DNA from: an uncultured Lachnospiraceae bacterium
Lineage (GTDB): Bacteria; Bacillota; Clostridia; Lachnospirales; Lachnospiraceae
Length of the DNA: 64,000 nt
Reading direction: 5' to 3'
Assembly: GCA_949840805.1 (NCBI GenBank)
Contig: CATKXR010000011.1
Coordinates: 26,371-90,370, forward strand
Below, one piece after another: positions 1-10,099 of the stretch; position 1 is the first letter of the stretch, and every line of letters begins with the position of its first letter. The notes beneath the pieces are model-generated. The model saw nothing but the letters and a program-made list of their open reading frames with translations. It was not told the origin of the DNA and ran no database searches. The position numbers and the translations under genes are program-made.

Positions 1-304
1 ATGTTTTCATTAAAACCAGATTTATTAACAATCCAATACCACTGACAACAAAAATATCTATCACTTCCCTCATTTTCTTTCCTACATATTTTTTAGACTT
101 TTTAAATGCCAGTTTTTTTCCAAGGATAAGGTTAATAAATGTACCTGTAACAAAAGCAATTACAGTAGATAAATAATAGGGAATTCTGATAATATTTGTA
201 CATTCAAAAAATGTTACCCATTCGACAATTGCCGCCATACCTCCTACAAAAAAATAAGTCAAAAATTGATTCATATTGTTCCGGTTAAAAACATGGCTGT
301 TCAT
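1..304 (-). CDS. GtrA-like small membrane protein (partial, runs off the window edge)
   Basis: Manual translation of the minus strand from 304 (ATGA overlap with the stop of the next gene): MNSHVFNRNNMNQFLTYFFVGGMAAIVEWVTFFECTNIIRIPYYLSTVIAFVTGTFINLILGKKLAFKK...; GtrA-family pattern. Absent from the ORF track because it is open at the edge. Confidence 0.75.
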   Translation of the reverse strand, partial: MNSHVFNRNNMNQFLTYFFVGGMAAIVEWVTFFECTNIIRIPYYLSTVIAFVTGTFINLILGKKLAFKKSKKYVGKKMREVIDIFVVSGIGLLINLVLMKT

Positions 305-1719
305 TTCTTTCCGCCTTTCTCATCCAGGCTCTTTCCACCTTCCTGGTAATCATAATCTGTATTAACAGCCCATAAATTATTTTTCCTTGTACCAGATACA
401 ATATTTTCTGCTGCAAGCAGTCCCATAAGGATACTATGATCCTGATTATTATATTTAAAGGAACCATTTCTGCCGATAAAGGCCAAATTTTTTATGCTGT
501 CCGCCGCTTCTTGTAAAATTTTCATCCTATCCTGATATCCGGTATTATAAACCGGATAAGATCTATGTAAACGCACAACATAACCGTCCAGGATATCCTT
601 CTCCATTACCAAACCAGTCTTTACAATTTCCTCCTTGGCAAGCTGAATCATCTCTCTATCCCCCAGCTTCCATAACCTGTCATTATCATACGACCAATAT
701 TCTAATGCAAGGATTGTTTCCTTTTTTCCTCTTAATATAGCAGATGACCAATTCCTAAAATTTGTTATACGGCCAAATCCTACCGATTTGTCATGGACAT
801 AAATCCAATTATCCTGAAATAAATCTGAACGCCCTATTTGCAGATACACAAGAGTCGTATTGCGATAAATCAATTCTCTTGCAGCTTTGTATACCTTTTC
901 TGGAAACTTTTCAATAGTGCAGATCATCTCTGTAAATGGTGCAGATGATACCACATAATCATAATTTCTCACAGAGCCATCTTCCAGCAAAATACCCTTA
1001 GCAACACCTTCCTCCACAAAAATCCCCTTAACTGATGTATTGGTATAAATTCTTGAGCCAAGTCTTTCCAGTTTTACAGCCATATTTTCATATGGTATGC
1101 CACCACCCATCTTTGGATATGCAAATTGTTCAACCAAGGTTTTATGTTTTGTCTCTTTATGAGGAATTAATGCTCCTTTTATCACTTCTATCATATCGAG
1201 ACCTTTGATCCTTTGCCTGGCAAAATCCGCATCAAGCTCTGTACATGGTATTCCCCACAGTCTTTCACTATAAGTTTTGAAAAAAATGCTGTATAGTTTA
1301 TATCCAAATTTATTCGATACCCACTCTTCAAAGCTTTTTTCCTCACCTTTTTTGTGGAACTGTGCCTTTAAATAGCTCAATATACATGTACATGCTTCAA
1401 AAAAACCCAAATTAGTCAGGGCGTTTATTGCCTTTACAGGATAAAAGAAAAACTTTTGATCATAATAAATTCTTGTAAGCCGATCTACCATTACATACTC
1501 ATCACCAACCTGCGACAGCCAAAATGAATTGATTTTTTCATCCATGCTAAAGAAACGATGCGGACCTAAATCTACCTTCTGTCCCCACAGATCAAAGCTT
1601 TTTGTCATTCCGCCTATTTGCGGCTCGCTCTCATATACATCAACAGCAACTCCTCCTTCTGCCAACTTTAATGCACAAGTCAATCCTGCAGGGCCGGCTC
1701 CAATTATTACAGCATTCAT
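301..1719 (-). CDS. FAD-dependent amine oxidoreductase / UDP-galactopyranose mutase-like protein
   Basis: N-terminal GAGPAGLTCALKLAEGG dinucleotide-binding motif, GGMTKSFDLWGQKVDLGPHRFF; located in a polysaccharide locus. Confidence 0.75.
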   Translation of the reverse strand: MNAVIIGAGPAGLTCALKLAEGGVAVDVYESEPQIGGMTKSFDLWGQKVDLGPHRFFSMDEKINSFWLSQVGDEYVMVDRLTRIYYDQKFFFYPVKAINALTNLGFFEACTCILSYLKAQFHKKGEEKSFEEWVSNKFGYKLYSIFFKTYSERLWGIPCTELDADFARQRIKGLDMIEVIKGALIPHKETKHKTLVEQFAYPKMGGGIPYENMAVKLERLGSRIYTNTSVKGIFVEEGVAKGILLEDGSVRNYDYVVSSAPFTEMICTIEKFPEKVYKAARELIYRNTTLVYLQIGRSDLFQDNWIYVHDKSVGFGRITNFRNWSSAILRGKKETILALEYWSYDNDRLWKLGDREMIQLAKEEIVKTGLVMEKDILDGYVVRLHRSYPVYNTGYQDRMKILQEAADSIKNLAFIGRNGSFKYNNQDHSILMGLLAAENIVSGTRKNNLWAVNTDYDYQEGGKSLDEKGGKK

Positions 1720-2702
1720 TTTAGCTTTACCTGCCTTTCAAAAAGTTTTTTATGCCAATTCCATGCATGTAAAATAATAGTCTCAATATTGGAATTTACA
1801 GGTTTCCATCCTAAGATCTGCTCTGCTTTTTCCATGCTTCCGATTAATTTCGGCGGGTCACCCTGCCTTCGTTTTTCATTAATCGTCCTAATTTCCTTTC
1901 CTGTTACCCTTTTTACTACATCAATTAACTGGAGAATAGAAATGCCTTCCATTGTACCCAGATTCATAAAAACTGATTTTCCTTTCGGCAAATATTCATA
2001 AGCACGTAAATGTGCATCTGCCAAATCCCATACATGGATATAGTCCCGAATGCATGTACCGTCCGCAGTATCGTAATCCGTCCCATAAATATCAAAATGT
2101 TCTCTCCTGCCAATTGCGACATCTAAAAGGATAGGAATAATATGAGTCTCCGGAATATGCCACTCTCCTATTTCACAATCAGGGTCTGCTCCTGCCGCAT
2201 TAAAATACCGGAATACGCAATATGAAATCCCATATGCACTGGCATAATCTTTTATAATTCTTTCAATCATCCATTTAGAAGCACCATACGCATTGATTGG
2301 GTTTTGTAGCTCTTCTTCTACAATCGGGACTTTTTCAGGAATCCCATAAGTAGCGCATGTTGATGAAAAAATGAGCTTTTTTACTCCATGCCTCACCATG
2401 GCATTTAAAAGAAGTATCGTATTAGAGACATTATTTTCATAATATTTTGCAGGTTCTCTGACAGACTCTCCAACATATGCAAATGCTGCAAAATGAATAA
2501 CAGCATCGATTGGATAATCTGAAAATATTTTATCTAACAATTTTACATTAGAAATATCTCCCCTGATAAAAATGCCTCCTACCACATTTTCTTGATGACC
2601 ATATATAAGATTATCTAAAATAACAGTTTTATATCCATTCTGGACAAATAACTTATTTGTATGGCTCCCAATATATCCAGCACCACCGGTTATCAGTATC
2701 AT
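1716..2702 (-). CDS. galE: UDP-glucose 4-epimerase
   Basis: [43 protein letters not shown], typical GalE; start trimmed to the ATG at 2702. Confidence 0.9.
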   Translation of the reverse strand: MILITGGAGYIGSHTNKLFVQNGYKTVILDNLIYGHQENVVGGIFIRGDISNVKLLDKIFSDYPIDAVIHFAAFAYVGESVREPAKYYENNVSNTILLLNAMVRHGVKKLIFSSTCATYGIPEKVPIVEEELQNPINAYGASKWMIERIIKDYASAYGISYCVFRYFNAAGADPDCEIGEWHIPETHIIPILLDVAIGRREHFDIYGTDYDTADGTCIRDYIHVWDLADAHLRAYEYLPKGKSVFMNLGTMEGISILQLIDVVKRVTGKEIRTINEKRRQGDPPKLIGSMEKAEQILGWKPVNSNIETIILHAWNWHKKLFERQVKLK

Positions 2703-3655
2703 GCCTCCCGCCTTTCCTTTAAACACATTTTAAAATAGTTAATCGTATGTTCAAGCCCTGTTTCCAGAGAAACTCCTGGCTTCCATCCCAATTCCTGTTC
2801 TGCAAGATCAATGACCGGCTTTCGCTGTGTTGGGTCATCTTCTGGTAACGGACAGTATATTATATGGGACTTGGACTTTGTCATTTCAATTATGCATTCT
2901 GCCACTTCCAGCATGGTAAATTCCCCTGGATTTCCTAGGTTTACAGGCCCTGTAAAACCATCTCTTGAATTCATTAAACGAATCAGCCCATCCACAAGAT
3001 CATCCACATAGCAAAAACTCCTGGTCTGTTTCCCGTCTCCATATATTGTAATATCTTCTCCTCTTAATGCCTGGACAATAAAATTTGAAATAACCCTTCC
3101 GTCATTTACATTCATTCGGGGACCGTATGTGTTAAATATTCGGGCAACCTTTATATCCACTCCATGCTGTCTGTAGTAATCAAAAAAAAGCGTCTCTGAC
3201 ATACGCTTTCCCTCATCATAGCATGCTCGAATTCCTATAGGATTAACACATCCACGATAAGTTTCCGGTTGAGGATGAACCTCAGGATCTCCATATACTT
3301 CAGAGGTGCTTGCCTGCAATATCCTGGCATTGCATCTCTTTGCCAACCCCAGAGCATGTAATGCCCCAATTATACTTGTTTTACCAGTTTTTATTGGATC
3401 ATATTGATAATGAATAGGGCTTGCAGGACAAGCAAGATTATAAATTTGGTCGCACTCCACATAAATTTCTTCTGTGACATCCTTTCTAATAAATTCAAAG
3501 TATGGATTTGATATCAAATGTCTTATATTATCTTTTCGCCCCGTAAAAAGATTATCCATACCAATCACATCATACCCCATAGCCAACAACCTTTCACAAA
3601 GATGAGAACCAATAAATCCTGCCCCTCCTGTAACCAAAACTCTTTTTCTCTCCAT
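2699..3655 (-). CDS. UDP-glucuronate decarboxylase-like (UXS) NAD-dependent epimerase
   Basis: [46 protein letters not shown], typical UXS motifs. Confidence 0.85.
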   Translation of the reverse strand: MERKRVLVTGGAGFIGSHLCERLLAMGYDVIGMDNLFTGRKDNIRHLISNPYFEFIRKDVTEEIYVECDQIYNLACPASPIHYQYDPIKTGKTSIIGALHALGLAKRCNARILQASTSEVYGDPEVHPQPETYRGCVNPIGIRACYDEGKRMSETLFFDYYRQHGVDIKVARIFNTYGPRMNVNDGRVISNFIVQALRGEDITIYGDGKQTRSFCYVDDLVDGLIRLMNSRDGFTGPVNLGNPGEFTMLEVAECIIEMTKSKSHIIYCPLPEDDPTQRKPVIDLAEQELGWKPGVSLETGLEHTINYFKMCLKERREA

Positions 3656-3721
3656 ATTTTCCTCTTTTCGTTTGTTAATATATTATACACATACATATGT
3701 TACTTACCGCACAATACCTTC

Positions 3722-5083
3722 TTATTTTCTCTCACGCATTATTATTTCTTTAAACATCAATACAACTCCTACATAAGTAAAAGGCAAAACATAAACCATA
3801 GTTCTGACCCATTCTCCATATGTTCCAAGTAAAACAGAAACAACTACAGAAATAATTCCGCCAGATATTCCTAAAATCAAATAAGGACACATATTTTCCT
3901 TAATCCACAAATAGATACCCCAAATTAATAAAATACACCCTACTGCATATACATGGCTTACTTTAACCAACTGGAAAATAGATTCCATAAAATTCATCAC
4001 TTCATCCAAAAACTTATTCCTTGATAATCTTATTGAAAAGGCATCGTTAAATTGCGTCTCTTTTACCTGAAGTGCGACTTCTGTCATATAACTCATAAAT
4101 TTGGGAATATCTGATCGTATACAGTAAGAGGTGAATTCCTGTACCTTTTTATTAATTGTTTTTATATCTTCTCCAAAAAGCTGCATTACTGGCGTTGTAG
4201 CATGCCATCCGGAATATCCCGTTTCAGCACACTGCACATTTATTTTTTCAACGAGATTCTGATCCCAAAAATTTTTATACAAACCCGAAGTCAGGCATTT
4301 ATCTAAACTATGTCTTGGTGCCAAATCACTAAAATTTAAAACACCAGATTTCGAATATACAGCTCCAATGTAAACAGCACAAAAAAAGAGCAGCATAGAA
4401 AAGCTGACCCCTATTTTGCCCAATATTTGTTTTCTTCTTTTTTTATCAATGGCCATTAAAAGCAATAAAATCAAAAAATCACCCGCATACACTGCGAGTG
4501 CTACTTTTATCATTATGCTTATCCATATAGCAATAATTGATAAAAGTCCATATTTGGTTTCCGAAAAAACAACCCATCTAACTGCAAAATAAATAAAGAA
4601 AATAGTACATGATAATGACAGTGAATCCGAACATATACAAACATCATATATAAATACCGCCGGATTGCACCCATAAAGCAATGTCACAAAAGATGCAAAT
4701 CTTTTTGTTGTGCGATTGATATTATTATATTCATTTGATTTTGAAATAATAATTAATAAAGTTTTATAAAACCAGAAAAGGGAAAAAAACGAGATTATGA
4801 TTTGCCCCATAACAACCCCTAGTGCAAAGTTGTCCCTAAGTAAAACTTGAAAAACATCTATATACAACGGATATCCTGGCGGCCTCGTTGCTGTAAAAAA
4901 ACGATAATTGATATAGCCTTCACTGTCAGGATATATATGCCCTAAAGTTTCATTTGCAAAATACAGTACTCTAAAAAAGGCTATCCCTCCCCCTATTATA
5001 ATTTCATGCAAATACTTTTGGAAAAATAAAATGGGTTGCCATTTTTCTAAGCTCTGTTTCGCCGTTTGTCTATTTTGATCCAT
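3722..5083 (-). CDS. Multi-pass membrane protein, GT-C glycosyltransferase-like
   Basis: Many hydrophobic segments; DSEGY..RPPGYPLYIDVFQ typical of GT39/GT-C-like proteins. Confidence 0.5.
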   Translation of the reverse strand: MDQNRQTAKQSLEKWQPILFFQKYLHEIIIGGGIAFFRVLYFANETLGHIYPDSEGYINYRFFTATRPPGYPLYIDVFQVLLRDNFALGVVMGQIIISFFSLFWFYKTLLIIISKSNEYNNINRTTKRFASFVTLLYGCNPAVFIYDVCICSDSLSLSCTIFFIYFAVRWVVFSETKYGLLSIIAIWISIMIKVALAVYAGDFLILLLLMAIDKKRRKQILGKIGVSFSMLLFFCAVYIGAVYSKSGVLNFSDLAPRHSLDKCLTSGLYKNFWDQNLVEKINVQCAETGYSGWHATTPVMQLFGEDIKTINKKVQEFTSYCIRSDIPKFMSYMTEVALQVKETQFNDAFSIRLSRNKFLDEVMNFMESIFQLVKVSHVYAVGCILLIWGIYLWIKENMCPYLILGISGGIISVVVSVLLGTYGEWVRTMVYVLPFTYVGVVLMFKEIIMRERK

Positions 5084-5098
5084 TGTTGATAAACCTTT

Positions 5099-6622
5099 CT
5101 AATTCTTCCATGGTAATATTATTTTTTTCATCATAGATAAGATTTGAGGATAATATTCTGTTGGATTGCCTCCTTGAGGAATCAGATAATATAAAAAACA
5201 CAAAATACATTCTAACACTGCCAATATACTTATGATACTAGAAAATGTGGCTGCCGCTTTTCCAGATAGTTTCTCATTCCAATATCCAATCATCATGAAA
5301 TTCAAAATACATAATAGGAAATAGAAATCCATCCGATATCTTTCATAATTACGAGGCGCCCACCATATTGTAGCAACAGCAATCAATAATATACTTAACA
5401 ATAATATTACACCAAACCAATGCAGCTTATCTTTTTTGATTGCTTTAACAATCTCATTTTGCCCCCCCCCGAATAGAAAAGCCATCAAGATTGGATGGCA
5501 ATAAAATACCCCACCAAACACAACATATGGGAATTCACCACTTAAAGGATGATTACTAATAAATATATCAATAAGGCCATTTACTAATCTAAATAGAGAA
5601 GGCCCAGAAGCAGCATATGCTATGGTATCTACATTAGTCAATTGATAAGATTGTCCAAACTCAAATACACTGTCAAAACGAACATAATTATATGCCATTA
5701 ACAATATTCCTATAATAGCATAAGGCAAAATCACTGCCAATAAATACACATGCAAATATATATTGACATTTCCACACTCTTTCCTTTTTCTCCAATATTC
5801 AAACAATAATGGAAATACCACAATATTCGCCAATCCTATGGTTGGACGACATCCAAATACAAGTGCTCCAAATAAACTTCCTAAAAAAATAAAAAGCAAC
5901 TGTCTTTTTTCTTTCTCTACTACATATACAGCCTCGAAAAAGAAAAAAATACTCCAGATTTCCATACAAATTCCTGCTGTTTGAGCAGTACAATACAGTG
6001 CTGGCACTCCAATACTATTCCACACACTGATAACTGAAAATGAAACTGCAAGACACAAAAACAACCCAATCGATATTTTCTTTAAAAATTTTCTGCATAA
6101 TTCATACAGAAACATAAATAATCCGATTAAAAAAGCAAAGACAAAGACCTGAGTGGCATGGTAAGAATTCAAGTTTTCACCCATTATTATGCGGTATGGT
6201 AAAAATATCAAAAATACTGGTACAACTCCAAAATACATATAATAATGATTATTATACCAAGCATGGTCCCAATGGTAATCTATATCTAATTCTGCTCTTT
6301 TTACTGGATCATATGGATTCTCTAATTCTGATAATTTTGGATCAATATTTTTATAATCTATATATAAATGCCCTTTTAATAAAGATTCCGTAAATAATTC
6401 ATATTGATTCCTATGATCAGGAATTTTTCCATTATAAAGAGGACTAATCCCCATTGGTAGAGTACATAATAGTGCTGTCACCAGCAAAGCAATTAATACA
6501 AGAAATTTATTTCTCGTCTCATTTACAAGACATTTATTAATTAAAAACGCTTTTGGCCGGCATTGATAAATCACAAAAAAAACTATTGCATACACTATTA
6601 TAGACATTGCATAATCTTTCAT
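5099..6622 (-). CDS. Multi-pass membrane protein, GT-C-like; contains an in-frame poly-G(9) tract
   Basis: LLKGHLYIDYKNIDPKLSELENPYDP...YMYFGVVPVFLIFLPY pattern; many TM segments; FGGGQ encoded by C9 at 5462-5470. Confidence 0.6.
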   Translation of the reverse strand: MKDYAMSIIVYAIVFFVIYQCRPKAFLINKCLVNETRNKFLVLIALLVTALLCTLPMGISPLYNGKIPDHRNQYELFTESLLKGHLYIDYKNIDPKLSELENPYDPVKRAELDIDYHWDHAWYNNHYYMYFGVVPVFLIFLPYRIIMGENLNSYHATQVFVFAFLIGLFMFLYELCRKFLKKISIGLFLCLAVSFSVISVWNSIGVPALYCTAQTAGICMEIWSIFFFFEAVYVVEKEKRQLLFIFLGSLFGALVFGCRPTIGLANIVVFPLLFEYWRKRKECGNVNIYLHVYLLAVILPYAIIGILLMAYNYVRFDSVFEFGQSYQLTNVDTIAYAASGPSLFRLVNGLIDIFISNHPLSGEFPYVVFGGVFYCHPILMAFLFGGGQNEIVKAIKKDKLHWFGVILLLSILLIAVATIWWAPRNYERYRMDFYFLLCILNFMMIGYWNEKLSGKAAATFSSIISILAVLECILCFLYYLIPQGGNPTEYYPQILSMMKKIILPWKN

Positions 6623-6687
6623 ATTTAACCATTCCTTTATCTTTCAACTTCCGTTCATACAAAGAATTAAGGCTTCTTTTACTATCA

Positions 6688-7459
6688 CTATTCTCTAATA
6701 TTTCCGCTTTCATCTGCCAGACTTTCTTCTAGGTTAACCCCAGGAGGAAGAACATTTTTTTCTACTAACCAACAACGATACTTTTCTCCTTCACCAATAT
6801 ATTCCATAATAGATTCATTTCTTGTCATTGCCTTATTATTGTACCAAAATGCATGCGTCAATACATGAAGCCTCTGTGGAGCTTCATTTTTAATAATACT
6901 CCATATATCTTCACGCCATCTGTGGTAACTATCTGATACATACTTAAACTCTTCAAAAAACTTATGGCTATATGAATTAATCATTCCAGGAATCTTTAAA
7001 TCTGCTTTCAGAGTCATCTTAGAGGGCATATGCATAGATACACAATTTACATTTACATCTATCATCTCCTCTAAAATTTTCTTTTCATAAAGAATCTTCT
7101 CTATCATCAAGTCCTTTTTCCATATATTTTCTGCAAAAAAATACTTCTTTTCATCAAAATGCAAACCTATTGCATGTCCAAACTTTTTAATTTCCTTAAT
7201 ACAATCAAGAGAATGCTTAGAAAACACATTATAAAAATCCGATGATATCAACACAAAATAGGTGGATTTAATTTTCCCCCCCCCCAATGTAATTTTCTAT
7301 CTTTGCCATTTGGACTGCTTTCTCTAAAGACATATCAATATCATGCCGAAGTATAGCAGCTTGTTTAATCTGATTATAATCGTCATACCCAGCCATTACA
7401 TATCCATTTTCCAACAAAAAACAAATTAATTTCTCATACTCTGAATAGGTAAACTTCAT
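6688..7459 (-). pseudogene. Polysaccharide deacetylase-like protein, split by a poly-G(10) tract; likely phase-OFF gene
   Basis: ORFs 7268..7459 (ILRHDIDMSLEKAVQMAKIENYIGGG) and 6688..7287 (KIKSTYFVLISSDFYNVFSKHSLDCIKEIKKFGHAIGLHFD) join into one deacetylase-like sequence if C10 at 7276-7285 is C9. Confidence 0.8.
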
Positions 7460-7500
7460 TCTTTACCCTCCATTCTTCTTTTACATAATCACCTGATACG

Positions 7501-8004
7501 TTAATATCTTTGTATTGTTCCCTTCTTATCCACTTTTCCAATCACTCTGGCCGGCACTCCTGCCACTAAAGTAAAATCCTCTACATCCTTTGTCACGACT
7601 GCCCCTGCTGCCACCATTGCATATTTGCCAATAATGCAGCCACATACTATTGTAGCATTTGCACCAATGCTTGCTCCCTCTCTAACTAAAGTCTTTCTAT
7701 AATCCTTGCTATCTTTTGGATATTTTGCACGAGGCGTCAAATCATTAGTAAATACGCAGGAGGGTCCACAAAACACATAATCCTCAAGTTCAACTCCCTC
7801 ATAAAGCGAGACATTATTTTGTATTCTACATCCATCTCCAATACTTACATACTTAGAAACATTTACATTTTGCCCCAAAGAACAATTTTTTCCAATTGTG
7901 GCTCCTGTTTGAATATGGCAAAAATGCCAAATCTTTGTTCCTTCTCCGATCACTACATTTTCATCTATATAGCTGCTTTCGTGAATAAAATATTTTTCCT
8001 TCAT
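7501..8004 (-). CDS. WbpD-like N-acetyltransferase (left-handed beta-helix)
   Basis: Hexapeptide repeats; VVIGEGTKIWHFCHIQTGATIGKNCSLGQNVNV. Confidence 0.8.
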   Translation of the reverse strand: MKEKYFIHESSYIDENVVIGEGTKIWHFCHIQTGATIGKNCSLGQNVNVSKYVSIGDGCRIQNNVSLYEGVELEDYVFCGPSCVFTNDLTPRAKYPKDSKDYRKTLVREGASIGANATIVCGCIIGKYAMVAAGAVVTKDVEDFTLVAGVPARVIGKVDKKGTIQRY

Positions 8005-8957
8005 GCAGCTACCTCCAAAGAATTTGTTAAATTATTGCAGCCCCCCCCCGAAAACTTTTTCAATTTCATTTGATAGTATAAAAATTCCGTGTGATTTATT
8101 GCATAGTTCCCACTAACACTCATTCCTTCTTTAATATTTTCCACAACAACACTCCCCATATTAATTCTTGCATAATCGCCAATACTTACACGATTTTTTA
8201 CCGTACTTCCCAATCCAATCCACACCTCATCTCCAATATTGCAAACTCCTGCAATCGTTGTATTCGCCGCAATCAGACAAGCCTTTCCTATTTTTACCGA
8301 ATGAGCAATATGCACCAGATTATCTATTTTTGTAAACTCACCGATTTCCGTATTTTCCCAAGGAAATATTGCTTTATCAACACAGGTATTACATTGAAGC
8401 TCCACATTCTTATGTAGTATAACACCTCCATAATGCTTTATTGTCTCAATATATTTTCCTTTCTTATTTTCCATAAACCCTATACTGCCAATACGACATC
8501 CTGACCTGACTGTACAGTTTTCCTCAATAATAGTATTTTCATATATTGTAGCAAATGCCTCAATGCTCACACCATTACCAATTACTACATTATAAGGCGC
8601 AATCTGTGCCAAGGGACTGATCTTTGCTGTTTTTGAAATCTGAGTTTTCCTTTTTTTCCTTATATAAATGGGATTTTCATACAACGAATTATGTAGATTC
8701 CAAAACGCTTCTCTGGGATTCTCTACTATCACATATCCCAGATCTGGCAAATTCGAACTGATACATTCCAAATCTTGATTAACCAGCAACAATTTAACAT
8801 TTTTTGGAATATTTTTCATAAACTTTTTTTCTTCAGCAAATGACGCAATATCTGTTTTTTGACTGCTAATAAATCCAAGTGTTTCCACTTCTCTTTCGCG
8901 TACTGCTTTAATCTGCACATCTGGATATAACTCCTGAACCAGCTTACTTATTTGCAT
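8001..8957 (-). CDS. LpxD-like / hexapeptide-repeat acyltransferase with C-terminal poly-G(9) tract
   Basis: Hexapeptide repeats, IDNLVHIAHSVKIGKACLIAANTTIAGVCNIGDEVWIG (LpxD-like); ATGA overlap with the next gene. Confidence 0.7.
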   Translation of the reverse strand: MQISKLVQELYPDVQIKAVREREVETLGFISSQKTDIASFAEEKKFMKNIPKNVKLLLVNQDLECISSNLPDLGYVIVENPREAFWNLHNSLYENPIYIRKKRKTQISKTAKISPLAQIAPYNVVIGNGVSIEAFATIYENTIIEENCTVRSGCRIGSIGFMENKKGKYIETIKHYGGVILHKNVELQCNTCVDKAIFPWENTEIGEFTKIDNLVHIAHSVKIGKACLIAANTTIAGVCNIGDEVWIGLGSTVKNRVSIGDYARINMGSVVVENIKEGMSVSGNYAINHTEFLYYQMKLKKFSGGGCNNLTNSLEVAA

Positions 8958-8971
8958 CTGTTAATCTCCTT

Positions 8972-10099
8972 TTATGTTGTTTTAATCGTTGAAAGAACTT
9001 CAACTACTTTTTTTGCTCTGTTTATCCATGAATTATCAACACAAACTTGCTTGCAATTTAAACGTTTTTTATAAACTTCTTTTTGATTTTTCCACAAATA
9101 AATGAGCTTATTACTTACATCTGAAATATTATCATGAACCGACCACCCTATCTCATTATCCAAAATAACCTTTTCTGTTTCATAACAATCTGTGACCAAA
9201 ATCGGCTTATTATAGGATATATATTCATATATTTTTACCGGCACTGCAAAATTACGATATTCTGTGTTCGGCGCAGTTAAAATTGCTATATCTGCTTTGT
9301 TATATAAATCCTGCAGATTTTTGTCTCCACATGTGTGGTAAATCTTCAACCATCTGTCATAATCTTTTTTATAAACGCTGTTTTTTACTTTTTTCCATTG
9401 ATGTTCAGGACAAACAAAAATCAATTTTGCAATAATATGATTTTTATTAGCTTTTTCAAATGACTTTAAAGTTAAAAACGTTCCATGATTTTTAGATGCT
9501 CCTCCTACAAATATATAAGTCAATTCTTTTTTCTCTATAAAGATTTTATCATTATAATTAACGTGGTTTTGTATTTCACAACCCGGCGGTAGCAATTCCA
9601 TATTCTTGAAACTAAAATATCTGCTAAAAGTCACTGATGTCATAAAAACACAATCGCATGTCTTTTTTATAATTCTTATATCACGTTTACTCATTCTTTT
9701 AATAATGAAATTTTTAATTTTTTCTTTTATCTTTAATTTTTTTCCTTCGCTAGCGTATTCTGGAAACATCCAATAAGCATCCCGGTAAAAAAGACCGATT
9801 GGCACATTCATACGATGCAATTTTTGCATCAGGATAATATCCAATAGATCATAAATAGGACCGCTGGATGGTTCTATATAGCATATTTCAGGTCTATTAT
9901 AATCTAACCAACTAAGAATCTCTTTCAAATTTTTATGTCGTTTTCTTATCTGATTTTTCTGCCCTGATAATATTTTAAGATTAAGGCCAAGTTCCTCAAA
10001 TGCCTTTTTCATTTTTTGAGGACGAACAGAAGAGCCTGAACCGCCCACCTCGTTAACATTAATATAGGTTATATATAAAATGTCCACTTTTTGTTCCAT
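8972..10099 (-). CDS. Glycosyltransferase (GT4-like)
   Basis: ITYINVNEVGGSGSSVRPQKM..., FVGGASKNHG, C-terminal VPVKIYEYISYNKPILVTD. Confidence 0.7.
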   Translation of the reverse strand: MEQKVDILYITYINVNEVGGSGSSVRPQKMKKAFEELGLNLKILSGQKNQIRKRHKNLKEILSWLDYNRPEICYIEPSSGPIYDLLDIILMQKLHRMNVPIGLFYRDAYWMFPEYASEGKKLKIKEKIKNFIIKRMSKRDIRIIKKTCDCVFMTSVTFSRYFSFKNMELLPPGCEIQNHVNYNDKIFIEKKELTYIFVGGASKNHGTFLTLKSFEKANKNHIIAKLIFVCPEHQWKKVKNSVYKKDYDRWLKIYHTCGDKNLQDLYNKADIAILTAPNTEYRNFAVPVKIYEYISYNKPILVTDCYETEKVILDNEIGWSVHDNISDVSNKLIYLWKNQKEVYKKRLNCKQVCVDNSWINRAKKVVEVLSTIKTT

